Shown here: piece by piece, positions 1 through 7,988 of the stretch
How positions within the stretch are numbered: the first letter of the stretch is position 1
How the letters are laid out: each line of letters begins with the position of its first letter
DNA from: an uncultured Frankineae bacterium
Lineage (GTDB): Bacteria; Actinomycetota; Actinomycetes; Mycobacteriales; SCTD01
NCBI GenBank assembly: GCA_902805805.1
Contig: CADCUE010000272.1
Span: 1 to 23,033, forward strand
DNA length: 23,033 bases
Direction of reading: 5' to 3'
Made by a program: the position numbers and the translations under genes
Notes under the pieces: generated by a model
Seen by the model: the letters and a program-made list of their open reading frames with translations, nothing else
Told to the model about the DNA's origin: nothing
The model's database searches: none

Positions 1-378
1 CTCCTCGCGCGCCACATAGTACATCAGCCAGCGGCCGTCGACCTCGACCACCTCGGGCGCCCAGGTCAGCCCCTCCTGCAGGGGCTGCCAGTCCGGCCGC
101 TCGGGCAGGGCGTCCTCGGGCTCCGACCACTCGACCAGGTCGTCCGAGGTCGCTACAGCAATGTTGGAGAAGCCGGCCGAGCCGGTCGCGTACGCGTAGA
201 AGGTGTCACCGTCGCGCACGACGTGGGGGTCGGCGAAGTCGGTGTCGAGGACCGGATTGGTGAAGGTTCCGGACGCCTCTCCTGCCTCGGGCGCCTCCGG
301 GCTCGAGGTGTCTCCGCACCCGGCGAGGACCGAGCAGAGCAGCAGCGCCGCGGCGGTGAGACCGCCGCGGCGCTGCAC
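1..378 (-). CDS. Glycoside hydrolase family 43-like lipoprotein (3' end outside window)
   Basis: The first 126 residues of a secreted glycosidase are visible. The N-terminus is a lipoprotein signal: arginines at 3-4, a hydrophobic stretch and the lipobox LAGC with Cys21, so the protein should be anchored outside the membrane. The mature part reads as the first blade of a GH43 five-bladed beta-propeller: an F-A-D-P-H-V-V motif with Asp50 as the likely general base, then F-Y-A-Y-A-T and later T-W-A-P-E-V. GH43 enzymes release arabinose or xylose from arabinan or arabinoxylan. This fits its place as last visible gene of an operon with ABC importer genes and a GH51 arabinofuranosidase. The start chosen is GTG at 378. 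An in-frame TTG at 393 overlaps the upstream permease stop (TTGA) and would add five residues; translational coupling makes it a real alternative. Exact substrate is not decidable from this fragment. Confidence 0.82.
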   Translation of the reverse strand, partial: MQRRGGLTAAALLLCSVLAGCGDTSSPEAPEAGEASGTFTNPVLDTDFADPHVVRDGDTFYAYATGSAGFSNIAVATSDDLVEWSEPEDALPERPDWQPLQEGLTWAPEVVEVDGRWLMYYVAREE

Positions 379-389
379 AGTGTGCTCGG

Positions 390-1328
390 TCAACCCTTGA
401 CGGCGCCGCTGGCGACGCCCTCGATGACGAAGCGCTGCGAGAATGCGAACAGGATCAGCACCGGGATGCTGGCGATGACACCACCGGCCATGATCGTCGA
501 GTAGTCGGTCGTGTAGGCGCTGTTCAGCGTCGACAACCCCGGCTGCAGGGTCAGCCGCTCAGGGCTGAACAGGACGTACAACGGCCACAGGAAGTCGTTC
601 CAGTTGGTGAGGAAGCTCAGCAGGCCCAGCGTCGCGAGCGGCCCCCCGGACAGGGGCAGGATCAGCTTGACGAAGATGGTCCAGCGGTTCGCGCCGTCGA
701 GCAGCGCGGCCTCCTCGAGCTCCATCGGGAGCGACAGGAAGAACTGGCGCAGGAAGAACACCCCGAAGGCGCCGGCAGCTCCCGGCACGATCACCGCGAG
801 CAGGCTGTCGAGCCACCCGAGCTGGTCGACGATGTTGTAGTTCGGGATGAGCAGCGAGATCGGCGGAACGAAGATCGTCGCGAGGATCAACGCAGTCAGC
901 AGCTTCTTGCCCGGGAAGTCCAGTCGGGCGAGGGCGTAGGCCGCAGCGGACGCGACGACGAGCACGAGGAGGGTGTGCAGCGTCGCGGAGAGCATGCTGT
1001 TGAAGAACCACCGCTCCACCGGCGTCGCCGGCGCGCCGAGGATGTTGCTGAAGCCCTGCGTCGTCGGGTCACCGGGGATCAGGTTGAGCGTGCGGCTCGC
1101 CATCTCCTGGGTCGACTTGAGCGAGGTCGACAGCATCCAGAGGAGCGGCGCCGCGATCAGCACGGCGAGCAGCCCGACGGTGAGCAGCAGCGGCACAGAG
1201 CGCTTGCGGTCGCCGGACTCGCGACCGGGTCCGGGTCCGGAGCTCGCCGCCGGTGCCGAGGCGCTCTTCGTGGACCGCTTGGAGGAGGTCGCGTCATCGG
1301 GGCGGGAGGACTTCGTCGGGGTGCTCAC
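390..1328 (-). CDS. Carbohydrate ABC transporter permease, MalG type
   Basis: A 312-residue inner-membrane permease of the binding-protein-dependent transport family (BPD_transp_1), the MalG-like partner of the pair. A polar Ser/Thr/Lys-rich N-terminal tail of about 44 residues precedes the first membrane segment (47-69), followed by about five more. The cytoplasmic EAA loop is clear at 205-226 (EEAALLDGANRW...LILPLSG), which docks on the transport ATPase. The GTG start overlaps the stop of the preceding permease gene by four bases (GTGA), so the two are translationally coupled. It would pass arabinose-containing oligosaccharides delivered by the binding protein; that substrate is inferred from the flanking GH51 and GH43 genes. 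Confidence 0.93.
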   Translation of the reverse strand: MSTPTKSSRPDDATSSKRSTKSASAPAASSGPGPGRESGDRKRSVPLLLTVGLLAVLIAAPLLWMLSTSLKSTQEMASRTLNLIPGDPTTQGFSNILGAPATPVERWFFNSMLSATLHTLLVLVVASAAAYALARLDFPGKKLLTALILATIFVPPISLLIPNYNIVDQLGWLDSLLAVIVPGAAGAFGVFFLRQFFLSLPMELEEAALLDGANRWTIFVKLILPLSGGPLATLGLLSFLTNWNDFLWPLYVLFSPERLTLQPGLSTLNSAYTTDYSTIMAGGVIASIPVLILFAFSQRFVIEGVASGAVKG

Positions 1329-2308
1329 TTCGCGTTCCTCTCGCGGCTGAAGGAGAGCATGACCAGGCTGATCAGCAGCAGGCACAGGGTCAGGATGGTG
1401 CTCATCGCCGCCGAGGTGCCCATGTTGAAGCGGCCCAGGCCCTCCTCGGAGATCTGCATGATCGCGGACCGCGTCTCCACGCCGGGCTGACCCTGGGTGA
1501 TGATGTAGGACTGGCCGAAGAGGTTGGCACACGCCAGCAGCGTGATCGTGACCACGAAGACCGTGATCGGCCGCAGGCCCGGCAGAGTGACGTTGCGGAA
1601 CTGCTGGACGGCGTTGGCCCCGTCCATCTCGGCCGCTTCGTACAGCTCGCGCGAGATGTCCTGCAGGCCGGCCAGGAAGATCACCATGTTGTACCCGAGC
1701 GTCCACCAGATCGTCGGGATGACGAGCGCTGCCCACACCCACGGGGTGTCGGTGAGCCAGGGCGGGCTGTCGATGCCGGCCCGGTCCAGGAAGGACGCCA
1801 GCACGCCGACGTTCGGGTCGAGCAGGTAGCGCCACAGGATGCCGATGACGGCGACACCGAGGACGTACGGCGCGAAGATGACCGCCCGGAAGAAGTCGCG
1901 GCCGGGGAACTTGCGGGCCAGCAGCACGGCGATGAGCAAGGGGAGGACGACCAGCAGCGGCAGGGTCAGCACGGTGAAGATGGCCGTGGCGCGCATCGAC
2001 TGCCAGAACGGTCCAGCGGTGGTCGTCCCGGGGTTGAACAGGTCGACGTAGTTCTCCAGGCCGACGAAGGGCTTGCCGGGCAGGAGGAAGTCCCACTCGT
2101 GCAGGCTGATCCACAGACCGTAGAGGATCGGGGCCAGGACGAAGAGGCCGAACAGCGCGAGGTACGGCGCGAGGAACAGGTAGGCGGTCAGCGGGCTGGC
2201 CGCTGTGGGTGACTTGACGGCTCCGGGGACCACGTCGGGGGCAGTGACGGTCTCCCGGCCGGGCCGGCGTCCCTGAGAGGACGCCGTCCCGGTCGCGGTC
2301 CCGGCCAT
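1325..2308 (-). CDS. Carbohydrate ABC transporter permease, MalF type
   Basis: A 327-residue integral membrane permease, MalF-like. After a polar tail of about 38 residues there are about six hydrophobic segments (first at 41-66). The EAA loop lies at 224-245 with the pattern E-A-A-E-M-D-G-A followed by LPGLRP, the site that contacts the ATPase subunit. The ATG start shares one base with the stop codon of the upstream binding-protein gene (TGATG), and its own stop overlaps the next permease start. This is the compact order binding protein - permease - permease typical of CUT1 sugar importers. No ATPase gene is present in the window. Confidence 0.94.
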   Translation of the reverse strand: MAGTATGTASSQGRRPGRETVTAPDVVPGAVKSPTAASPLTAYLFLAPYLALFGLFVLAPILYGLWISLHEWDFLLPGKPFVGLENYVDLFNPGTTTAGPFWQSMRATAIFTVLTLPLLVVLPLLIAVLLARKFPGRDFFRAVIFAPYVLGVAVIGILWRYLLDPNVGVLASFLDRAGIDSPPWLTDTPWVWAALVIPTIWWTLGYNMVIFLAGLQDISRELYEAAEMDGANAVQQFRNVTLPGLRPITVFVVTITLLACANLFGQSYIITQGQPGVETRSAIMQISEEGLGRFNMGTSAAMSTILTLCLLLISLVMLSFSRERNAK

Positions 2309-3669
2309 CAGGCGGAGTACTTCTTCTTGTTGTCCTCGAGCAGCTTGTCGGCCTTGCCGGCTGCGGCCTTGAGTGCCTCCTCGGGCTTGGCCTTGCCGAG
2401 CACGACCTCGTTGACGGCCTGTTCCCAGGTGGGGGCCGTCACGTCGGCGATGCCCGGCACGGTCGGCGGGAAGATGACGTAGTCGAGCTGCTCGGCGAGG
2501 GTGCTCTGCACCTCGAGGGCCTTGAACTCCTCGCTCTCGCGGACGCTGTTGCGGGCCGGGATCTGGCCTCCCTTCGCCCACTCGAGGGAGTTCTCGCTCA
2601 GATAGGCGAGGAAGTCTCGTGCGGCGTGGAGCTTGTTCTCGTCCGCCTTGCGCTGCTGCAGCACGACGAGCTGGTGGGAGCTGCCCCAGACCGCCTGCTT
2701 GTCACCGATCTGCGGGACCACGGAGGCCGTCCAGTCCAGGCCCTTCACACCTGCGAAGGTGTTCATCTGCCAGATGCCGTTCCAGGTGATCGCGTTGCGG
2801 CCCTGCGAGAAGGCCGTCAGCTCGGCGTCGGCCGAGACGTTCTTGGGGCTGAGGCCCTTCTCCACGTGGGAGATGTACCAGTTCAGCGCCTCGACGCCCG
2901 CGTCCGAGGCGAACGTCGCCTTGGCGCCCTCCTCGTCGTACAGCGACCCACCGAACTGGCCCAGGAGGGTGTTGAAGATCAGGTGAGCCGGGAACGTGGC
3001 GCTCGTCCAGAACGGCTGCGGCACGCCGCCCTTGGTCTTGAGCGCCTCCTCGGCCGCTTCGAAGCTCTCGCGGTCCTCCGGCGCACCCTCGACGCCGGCC
3101 TTCGAGAACAGCGCGTTGTTGTGGTACTGCGCGAGCGGGTGGACGTCGAGCGGGATCGCGTAGCGCTGGTCCTTGTACATCCCGGCGTTCCAGACGGCCT
3201 CGGCGAAGTCGCCCTCGGCGAGGTTCATGGCTCCGACGAACTCGTCCAGCGGCATGATCACGCGGCGTGCGGCCTGTGTGCCGACCTGGTCGATGTGCAG
3301 GGCGGCGACGTCAGGACCGGCCCCGCTGGCGACGGCGTTCGGCACCTTGGAGTAGAACTCGGGCCACTGCAGGGTGTTCATCTCGACCGCGATGTTGTCG
3401 TGCTCGCTGTTGAAGTTCTCGACCATCGTCTTCATGAAGGCGCCGTCACCGCCGGTGAAGCCGTTCCAGAACTTGAGCGTCACCTTCTCGCCCTCGTAGG
3501 CGCCTTCGGCGATGTCCGAGCCCGCGCCCGCACCGGCGCCCGGAGCGCCGGACGAGCCACCACCGCAGGCGGAGATGGCCGCTCCGACTCCGAGCGCGGC
3601 GCCCATCCCCAGCAGCCCCCGTCGAGAGAGGTGCAGCGAGGACAGGTCGCTGAGTGGGTTGGAGTTCAT
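2308..3669 (-). CDS. Extracellular sugar-binding lipoprotein of ABC importer (CUT1)
   Basis: A 453-residue solute-binding protein of the MalE/UgpB type (SBP_bac_1). The N-terminus combines a twin-arginine motif (S-R-R-G-L-L at 15-20), a hydrophobic Ala/Gly region and a lipobox ending at Cys35 (ISAC), followed by a Gly/Ser/Ala linker. It therefore looks like a Tat-exported lipoprotein held on the outer face of the membrane. The mature part has the usual features: KFWNGFTG start of the first lobe and aromatic residues such as the W-N-G-I-W-Q stretch in the second lobe. It would capture arabino-oligosaccharides released by extracellular glycosidases (inferred from neighbours). The ATG start has a strong ribosome site, GGAAGGA, five bases upstream, consistent with high expression of binding proteins. 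Confidence 0.94.
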   Translation of the reverse strand: MNSNPLSDLSSLHLSRRGLLGMGAALGVGAAISACGGGSSGAPGAGAGAGSDIAEGAYEGEKVTLKFWNGFTGGDGAFMKTMVENFNSEHDNIAVEMNTLQWPEFYSKVPNAVASGAGPDVAALHIDQVGTQAARRVIMPLDEFVGAMNLAEGDFAEAVWNAGMYKDQRYAIPLDVHPLAQYHNNALFSKAGVEGAPEDRESFEAAEEALKTKGGVPQPFWTSATFPAHLIFNTLLGQFGGSLYDEEGAKATFASDAGVEALNWYISHVEKGLSPKNVSADAELTAFSQGRNAITWNGIWQMNTFAGVKGLDWTASVVPQIGDKQAVWGSSHQLVVLQQRKADENKLHAARDFLAYLSENSLEWAKGGQIPARNSVRESEEFKALEVQSTLAEQLDYVIFPPTVPGIADVTAPTWEQAVNEVVLGKAKPEEALKAAAGKADKLLEDNKKKYSA

Positions 3670-3728
3670 GTCGTTCCTTCCGTCAGGGTGCGTGGCGTGC
3701 GAACGGGTCTCGATCGGTTGCGGAGCGG

Positions 3729-5243
3729 TCAGGGACAGACGACGGCGGTCAGGCTGACCGCCGCCCAGGAGACGGGAGGGAGGGTGAACCGCAGGACGCC
3801 GTCGGTCAGCGTGGCCGCGAGCTCGCGCGGCCGGACGCGGTCGGGGTCGTCCTGGGTGTTGGTGAGGTGGTGGTCGTCCTCGGCCAGCACCATCGCCTCG
3901 CTCACGCCGGTGGCCTGCAGCTGGGCGAGGGTCAGGACGACGTCCAGCGGCTCGGCTGTCCCCCGGTGGACCGCGAACACGCTCAGCGCGCCGGCCTGCG
4001 CGTCCCACGTCGCCGTGGCGTCGAGCGCCGGGACGTCGCCGTACTTCGCGGTGGGGCAGGTCGGGGAGTCCATCGCCAGCTGCAGCACCTCGCCCTGCGC
4101 CAGGCGGGACGTGTGCGCGAAGGGGTGGAAGATCGTCTGCCGCCAGGCGGGGCCGCCCGGCTCGGTGCGGATCGGCGCGATGACGTTGACCAGCTGCGCC
4201 TGGCAGGCGATGGCGACGCGGTCGGCGTGCCGGAGCAGGGTGATCAGCAGGTCGCCGACGACGACGGCGTCGGCGACGTTGAAGACGTCCTCGATGAGCC
4301 GCGGTGCCTGCTCGACCTCGAGGTTGGCGACGCCCACGAAGCGTCCCTTCTCGTACCAGACGTTCCACTCGTCGAACGAGATGCCGAGCTTCTTCGGGTT
4401 GCGCAGACGCGCGCCGACGTGGTCGGCCGTGGCCACGACCGCCGAGATGAAGCGGTCCATGTCCACGCCCGACGCGAGGAACGAGGGCAGGTCGTCCTCG
4501 AGCTCCTCGTAGTAGGCGTGCATCGAGATGTGGTCGACCATGTGGTAGGTGTGCTCGAGGATCACCGCCTCCCAGGCGGCGAACGTCGGCATGGCGCTGT
4601 TGCTGCTCCCGCAGGCGATGAGCTCGACCTTCGGGTCGACCATGCGCATGGCCCGGGCCGTCTCGGCGGCGACCCGGCCGTACTCCGCGGCGGTCTTGTG
4701 GCCGACCTGCCACGGGCCGTCCATCTCGTTGCCCAGGCACCACATGCGCACGTCGTGCGGCTGCTTCTCGCCGTGCGCCACCCGCTGGTCGGGGTAGTGC
4801 GTGCCGCTCGGGAGGTTGGCGTACTCGAGCAGGTCGCACGCCTCCTGCACGCCGCGCGTGCCGAGGTTGACCGCCATGATCGGCTCGAGCTGGGCCTTGC
4901 GGGCCCACGCCATGAACTCGTTGAGGCCGAACTCGTTGGTCTCGATGCTGCGCCAGGCGAGGTCGAGCCGGCGCGGGCGCTCGTCGACCGGGCCGACGCC
5001 GTCCTCCCAGCGGTAGCCCGAGACGAAGTTGCCGCCGGGATAGCGGACGGCCGTCGGCCCCAGCTCGCGGACCAGCTCGAGGACGTCGGTGCGGAAGCCG
5101 TCCTCGTCGGCCGTGGGATGGGTCGGCTCGTAGATCCCCGTGTAGACGCAGCGCCCCATGTGCTCCACGAAGGTCCCGAACAGCCGACGGTCGAGCGGTC
5201 CGACCCGGAACGCCGGGTCGAGGTGCAACGTGGCTGTGGCCAT
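3729..5243 (-). CDS. abfA: GH51 alpha-L-arabinofuranosidase
   Basis: A 504-residue retaining arabinofuranosidase of family GH51, the usual length of the family. The (beta/alpha)8 barrel carries the acid/base Glu173 in the motif L-G-N-E-M-D-G-P-W and the nucleophile Glu292 in S-F-D-E-W-N-V-W-Y. The conserved N-terminal signature F-G-T-F-V-E-H-M-G-R is at 22-31 and R-Y-P-G-G-N-F at 67-73. There is no signal peptide, so it acts in the cytoplasm and removes terminal arabinofuranose from imported oligosaccharides. It is the first gene of the leftward operon, 59 bases before the binding-protein gene, with its own upstream promoter region shared with the divergent LacI regulator. A GGAAGGA ribosome site sits 11 bases before ATG, rather far, with a complementary CCTCC between. 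Confidence 0.96.
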   Translation of the reverse strand: MATATLHLDPAFRVGPLDRRLFGTFVEHMGRCVYTGIYEPTHPTADEDGFRTDVLELVRELGPTAVRYPGGNFVSGYRWEDGVGPVDERPRRLDLAWRSIETNEFGLNEFMAWARKAQLEPIMAVNLGTRGVQEACDLLEYANLPSGTHYPDQRVAHGEKQPHDVRMWCLGNEMDGPWQVGHKTAAEYGRVAAETARAMRMVDPKVELIACGSSNSAMPTFAAWEAVILEHTYHMVDHISMHAYYEELEDDLPSFLASGVDMDRFISAVVATADHVGARLRNPKKLGISFDEWNVWYEKGRFVGVANLEVEQAPRLIEDVFNVADAVVVGDLLITLLRHADRVAIACQAQLVNVIAPIRTEPGGPAWRQTIFHPFAHTSRLAQGEVLQLAMDSPTCPTAKYGDVPALDATATWDAQAGALSVFAVHRGTAEPLDVVLTLAQLQATGVSEAMVLAEDDHHLTNTQDDPDRVRPRELAATLTDGVLRFTLPPVSWAAVSLTAVVCP

Positions 5244-5329
5244 CCGCAGGGAGGTCCTTCCGAGGGCCGGTCGTCTTCACGCCCGGCCCGAGGGGGCCGT
5301 GCGCACGGGTCAGGGTCGGTTCCGGAGTC

Positions 5330-5358
5330 TGTCTACAGGGCACTTCCATCGTTGTAAA
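5330..5358 (-). promoter_or_regulatory. Predicted promoter of the GH51-ABC-GH43 operon
   Basis: On the minus strand TTTACA (5358-5353, five of six matches to the -35 consensus) is followed after exactly 17 bases by TAGACA (5335-5330) as the -10 box. The predicted start of transcription is near 5323, leaving a leader of about 80 bases before the arabinofuranosidase ATG. The -35 box lies inside a LacI-like half-site, which fits repression by the divergent regulator. This is a motif call, not a mapped start. Confidence 0.5.
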
Positions 5359-5403
5359 CACGGGACACCCCTACCGACGAGGTGTGACTGTTTCGTTGCA
5401 ATC
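5349..5403. promoter_or_regulatory. Pair of direct TCGTTGyAAnC repeats, candidate LacI-family operator sites
   Basis: TCGTTGTAAAC at 5349-5359 and TCGTTGCAATC at 5393-5403 agree at 9 of 11 positions and begin 44 bases apart, about four helical turns. The first covers the -35 box of the arabinofuranosidase operon; the second abuts the CRP-like site. Placement between the regulator gene and its likely target suggests binding by the LacI protein encoded at 5522-6541. Neither repeat is a full palindrome, so the assignment is tentative. Confidence 0.4.
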
Positions 5404-5418
5404 GTGACGCTCGTCACG
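5403..5418. promoter_or_regulatory. CRP-like site GTGA-N6-TCAC
   Basis: A perfect inverted repeat, CGTGACG-CT-CGTCACG, containing GTGA-N6-TCAC with the half-sites at 5404-5407 and 5414-5417. This is the spacing of actinobacterial CRP/GlxR sites. Its centre is about 87 bases upstream of the predicted transcription start of the arabinofuranosidase operon, a distance at which CRP-family proteins can act. A site with the same core is found at 9434-9453. Confidence 0.5.
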
Positions 5419-5521
5419 CGGGACCGCCACGCGACCGACCGGTCGCGCGCGGTCCCTCGTACCGTGGCTCGCCGCTGACCGGTCGTCCCGCCCGCTCCGA
5501 GCGTCGAGAGGAGAGCCTCCA

Positions 5522-6541
5522 GTGATCGTCCGGATGAAGGAGGTCGCCACCCGGGCGGGCGTGTCGGTCAAGACGGTCTCCAACGTGGTCAACGGCTACG
5601 TGCACGTCTCGCCGACGACCCGCGAGCGGGTGCAGCGGGCCATCGACGAGATGGGCTACCGGCCCAACCTGTCCGCGCGCAGTCTGCGCAGCGGCCGGAC
5701 CGGCATCATCGCCGTGGCGCTGCCCCGGCTCGACGAGCCGTACTTCGCCGAGCTGGCGGCGGCGGTCATCGCCGTGGCGGACCAGCGCGGCTGCACCGTC
5801 CTCGTCGAGCAGACCGACGGCCTGCGCGAGCGCGAGCTGCTCGCCGTCGCCGGCATCCGGCCCGACCTCATCGACGGGCTGATCCTCAGCCCGCTGGCCC
5901 TGGGAGCGGTCGACCTGCTCGCCCCGGCGGGCGCCACCACCCCGCTCGTCCTGCTGGGCGAGCGGATCTCCGACACCAGCTTCGACCACGTCGCGATCGA
6001 CAACGTGGCCGCAGCGCGGACCGCGACCGAGCACCTGCTCGCGCTGGGACGGACCCGGATCGCGGCGATCGGCACCATGAGCTCGGTCGCTGCGCAGACC
6101 GCTCGGCTGCGGCTCACCGGCTTCCTCGCGGCGCTGGAGGACGCCGGACGAGCCGTCCGGGACGAGCACGTGCAGGAGGTGGAGGCCTTCCAGCGCATCG
6201 ACGGCGCGCGCGCCATGGAGCGCCTGCTCGACCTCAGCTCGCCACCCGACGCGGTCTACTGCTTCAACGACCTGCTGGCCCTCGGCGCCCTGCACACGCT
6301 GCACCGCCGCGGCGTCCGGGTGCCGGAGGACGTCGCGCTCATCGGCACGGACGACATCGCCGAGGCCCGGTTCAGCACGCCGAGGCTCAGCACGGTCGCG
6401 CAGGACCAGGTCGAGATCGCGACCCATGCGGTCGACGCGCTGCTCCACCGCCTCGGCGAGGGAGCGGACGAGCCGCCGCGCGAGGTCACGGTCGGCTTCG
6501 AGCTGCGCGCGAGGGAGAGCACGGTCACGCGGGCGGGCTGA
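5522..6541 (+). CDS. LacI-family transcriptional regulator
   Basis: A 339-residue repressor of standard LacI length. The helix-turn-helix is at about 4-25 (MKEVATRAGVSVKTVSNVVNG) and the hinge helix at 49-60 (N-L-S-A-R-S-L-R-S-G-R-T). The rest is a periplasmic-binding-protein-like effector domain ending with the conserved I-G-T-D-D-I-A-E-A region near 280. It is divergent from the arabinofuranosidase-transporter operon and is the obvious candidate to control it, with an arabinose-derived sugar as likely inducer (inference). GTG at 5522 is chosen because GAGAGGAGAG lies about seven bases before it. An ATG four codons later would lack a ribosome site. Its 3' end overlaps the convergent methyltransferase gene by 17 bases. 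Confidence 0.95.
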   Translation: MIVRMKEVATRAGVSVKTVSNVVNGYVHVSPTTRERVQRAIDEMGYRPNLSARSLRSGRTGIIAVALPRLDEPYFAELAAAVIAVADQRGCTVLVEQTDGLRERELLAVAGIRPDLIDGLILSPLALGAVDLLAPAGATTPLVLLGERISDTSFDHVAIDNVAAARTATEHLLALGRTRIAAIGTMSSVAAQTARLRLTGFLAALEDAGRAVRDEHVQEVEAFQRIDGARAMERLLDLSSPPDAVYCFNDLLALGALHTLHRRGVRVPEDVALIGTDDIAEARFSTPRLSTVAQDQVEIATHAVDALLHRLGEGADEPPREVTVGFELRARESTVTRAG

Positions 6542-7067
6542 GCGCTGCTCGTCCCTGGAGCGGGAAGAGCCCCGGCTCGGCCTGGCGGTGCTCCAGCTCC
6601 AGCAGGAAGCGCTTGCGGGCCAGACCGCCGGCGTAGCCGGTGAGGCCGCCGTCGGCGCCGACGACCCGGTGGCACGGCACGACCAGGCAGTACGGGTTGC
6701 GGCCGTTGGCGGCCCCGACGGCCCGCACGGCCGTCGGGCGGCCGATCTCGGCGGCGAGCCGGCCGTAGGTCGTCGTGGAGCCGTAGGGGACCCGGCGCAG
6801 GGCGGCCCAGACCTCGTTCTGGAACGGCGTGCCCCGCGGCGCGAGCTCGACGTCGAAGACCTGCAGCTCGCCCGCGAGGTAGGCGGCCAGCTGCTCCTGC
6901 AGGTGCGGCAGCGTGGCGTCGTCCCGCTCGCCGAGGCCGCTCGCCGGGGGCAGGTGCTGCTGCTCGTGCAGGTGGACGCCGACGAGAGCGCCCTCCCGCC
7001 CGACGAGGGTGACCGGGCCGAGCGGGCTGTCGACGACGGCGTGCGTGACGGGAGCGGTCAGGGTCAT
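6525..7067 (-). CDS. ogt: Methylated-DNA--protein-cysteine methyltransferase
   Basis: A 180-residue O6-methylguanine-DNA methyltransferase. It moves the alkyl group from O6-alkylguanine to its own cysteine in a single-use reaction. The active site is P-C-H-R-V with Cys132. The helix-turn-helix with arginine finger is in R-P-T-A-V-R-A-V-G-A-A-N-G-R-N-P near 110-125, and the N-terminal lid domain starts with D-S-P-L-G-P. The ATG overlaps the stop of the upstream AlkA-type glycosylase by four bases (ATGA), so two alkylation-repair enzymes are made together. A stand-alone Ogt is seen, without the Ada regulatory domain. It is last in a four-gene operon and convergent with the LacI gene. Confidence 0.96.
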   Translation of the reverse strand: MTLTAPVTHAVVDSPLGPVTLVGREGALVGVHLHEQQHLPPASGLGERDDATLPHLQEQLAAYLAGELQVFDVELAPRGTPFQNEVWAALRRVPYGSTTTYGRLAAEIGRPTAVRAVGAANGRNPYCLVVPCHRVVGADGGLTGYAGGLARKRFLLELEHRQAEPGLFPLQGRAALSPPA

Positions 7068-7978
7068 GTCGGGTCCTCGGTCGGGAGGTGGTTGACGGCG
7101 TGGTCGCCGACCGCCCAGAGGTGCTGGACGGCGTACGCGCGGTAGGGCGCCCAGCGGCGGGACCGGTCGACGAGGACCCGTCCCGCACCCAGCCCCAGGC
7201 TGCGGGCGGCGAGGACCACCCCGAGGTCGGTCGGCAGGAAGGCGTCGGCGTCTCCCAGAGCGCGCAGGGCGATGACCTCGACGGTCCAGGGTCCGATGCC
7301 CGGCAGCGCGAGCAGCTCGCGGCGGGCGCGGTCGTGGTCGCCGGACGGGTCGAGCCGGACCTGCTCGTCGGCGAGGGCCCGGGCCAGGCGCAGCACGGTC
7401 GCCCGGCGGGAGCGGGGCAGGGCGAGGACCTCTGGATCGACCTCGGCGATCGCCGCCGGGGTCGGCCAGAGCCGCGTGAGGCCGCCCTCGGGGTCCTCGA
7501 CCGGCTCGCCGGCCGCCACCACCAGCCGGGCGGCGTGGGTGCGCGCCGCCGCCGTGCTGATCTGCTGTCCGAGCACGGCTCGGACAGCCAGCTCGGCGGC
7601 GTCGACGGTGCGGGGCAGGCGCCGGCCGGGGGCACGGGCCACCCACGGGGCGAGCGACTCGTCCTCGGCCAGCACGGCGTCGACCGCTCCGGGGTCGGCG
7701 TCGAGGTCCAGCAGAGCGCGGCAGCAGGCGACGGCGGGGTCGAGGTCGCGCAGGTCGCTGAGCAGCAGGCGGCAGTCGATCGCCGGACTCCCGGGACGCA
7801 GCGCGACGATGCCGGTGCCGTGCGGCAGGCGCAGGGTGCGGCGGTAGGCACCGTCGCGCCACTCCTCGACCCCTGGCACAGACGTCGCCGCCAGGTGCCC
7901 GAACAGGCTGTCGGGCCACAGCGGCGCCCGGAACGGCAGGCGCAGGTCGAGAGCCGTCGGAGCCCGCTGGTCCAGCAC
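7064..7978 (-). CDS. alkA: AlkA-type DNA-3-methyladenine glycosylase II
   Basis: A 304-residue base-excision repair enzyme that removes alkylated purines. The N-terminal AlkA domain (about 8-110) is followed by the HhH-GPD fold. The conserved A-V-L-G-Q-Q-I-S-T helix is at 134-142, the helix-hairpin-helix L-P-G-I-G-P-W-T at 225-232, and the catalytic Asp251 is in L-P-T-D-L-G-V, matching Asp238 of E. coli AlkA. In many actinobacteria this domain is fused to Ada zinc and AraC domains; here the frame upstream does not encode them. The GTG at 7978, ten bases after the DUF2786 stop, gives the normal AlkA N-terminus. Its stop overlaps the ogt start. Confidence 0.93.
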   Translation of the reverse strand: MLDQRAPTALDLRLPFRAPLWPDSLFGHLAATSVPGVEEWRDGAYRRTLRLPHGTGIVALRPGSPAIDCRLLLSDLRDLDPAVACCRALLDLDADPGAVDAVLAEDESLAPWVARAPGRRLPRTVDAAELAVRAVLGQQISTAAARTHAARLVVAAGEPVEDPEGGLTRLWPTPAAIAEVDPEVLALPRSRRATVLRLARALADEQVRLDPSGDHDRARRELLALPGIGPWTVEVIALRALGDADAFLPTDLGVVLAARSLGLGAGRVLVDRSRRWAPYRAYAVQHLWAVGDHAVNHLPTEDPT

Positions 7979-7988
7979 CCCGCGCGCC

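Noticed and set aside
2308..5361. A single 1017-codon frame covering the binding protein and the arabinofuranosidase region
   Set aside because: Only the part from 3669 down is a binding protein with signal peptide and ribosome site; the remainder is out of frame with the GH51 gene that has both catalytic motifs.
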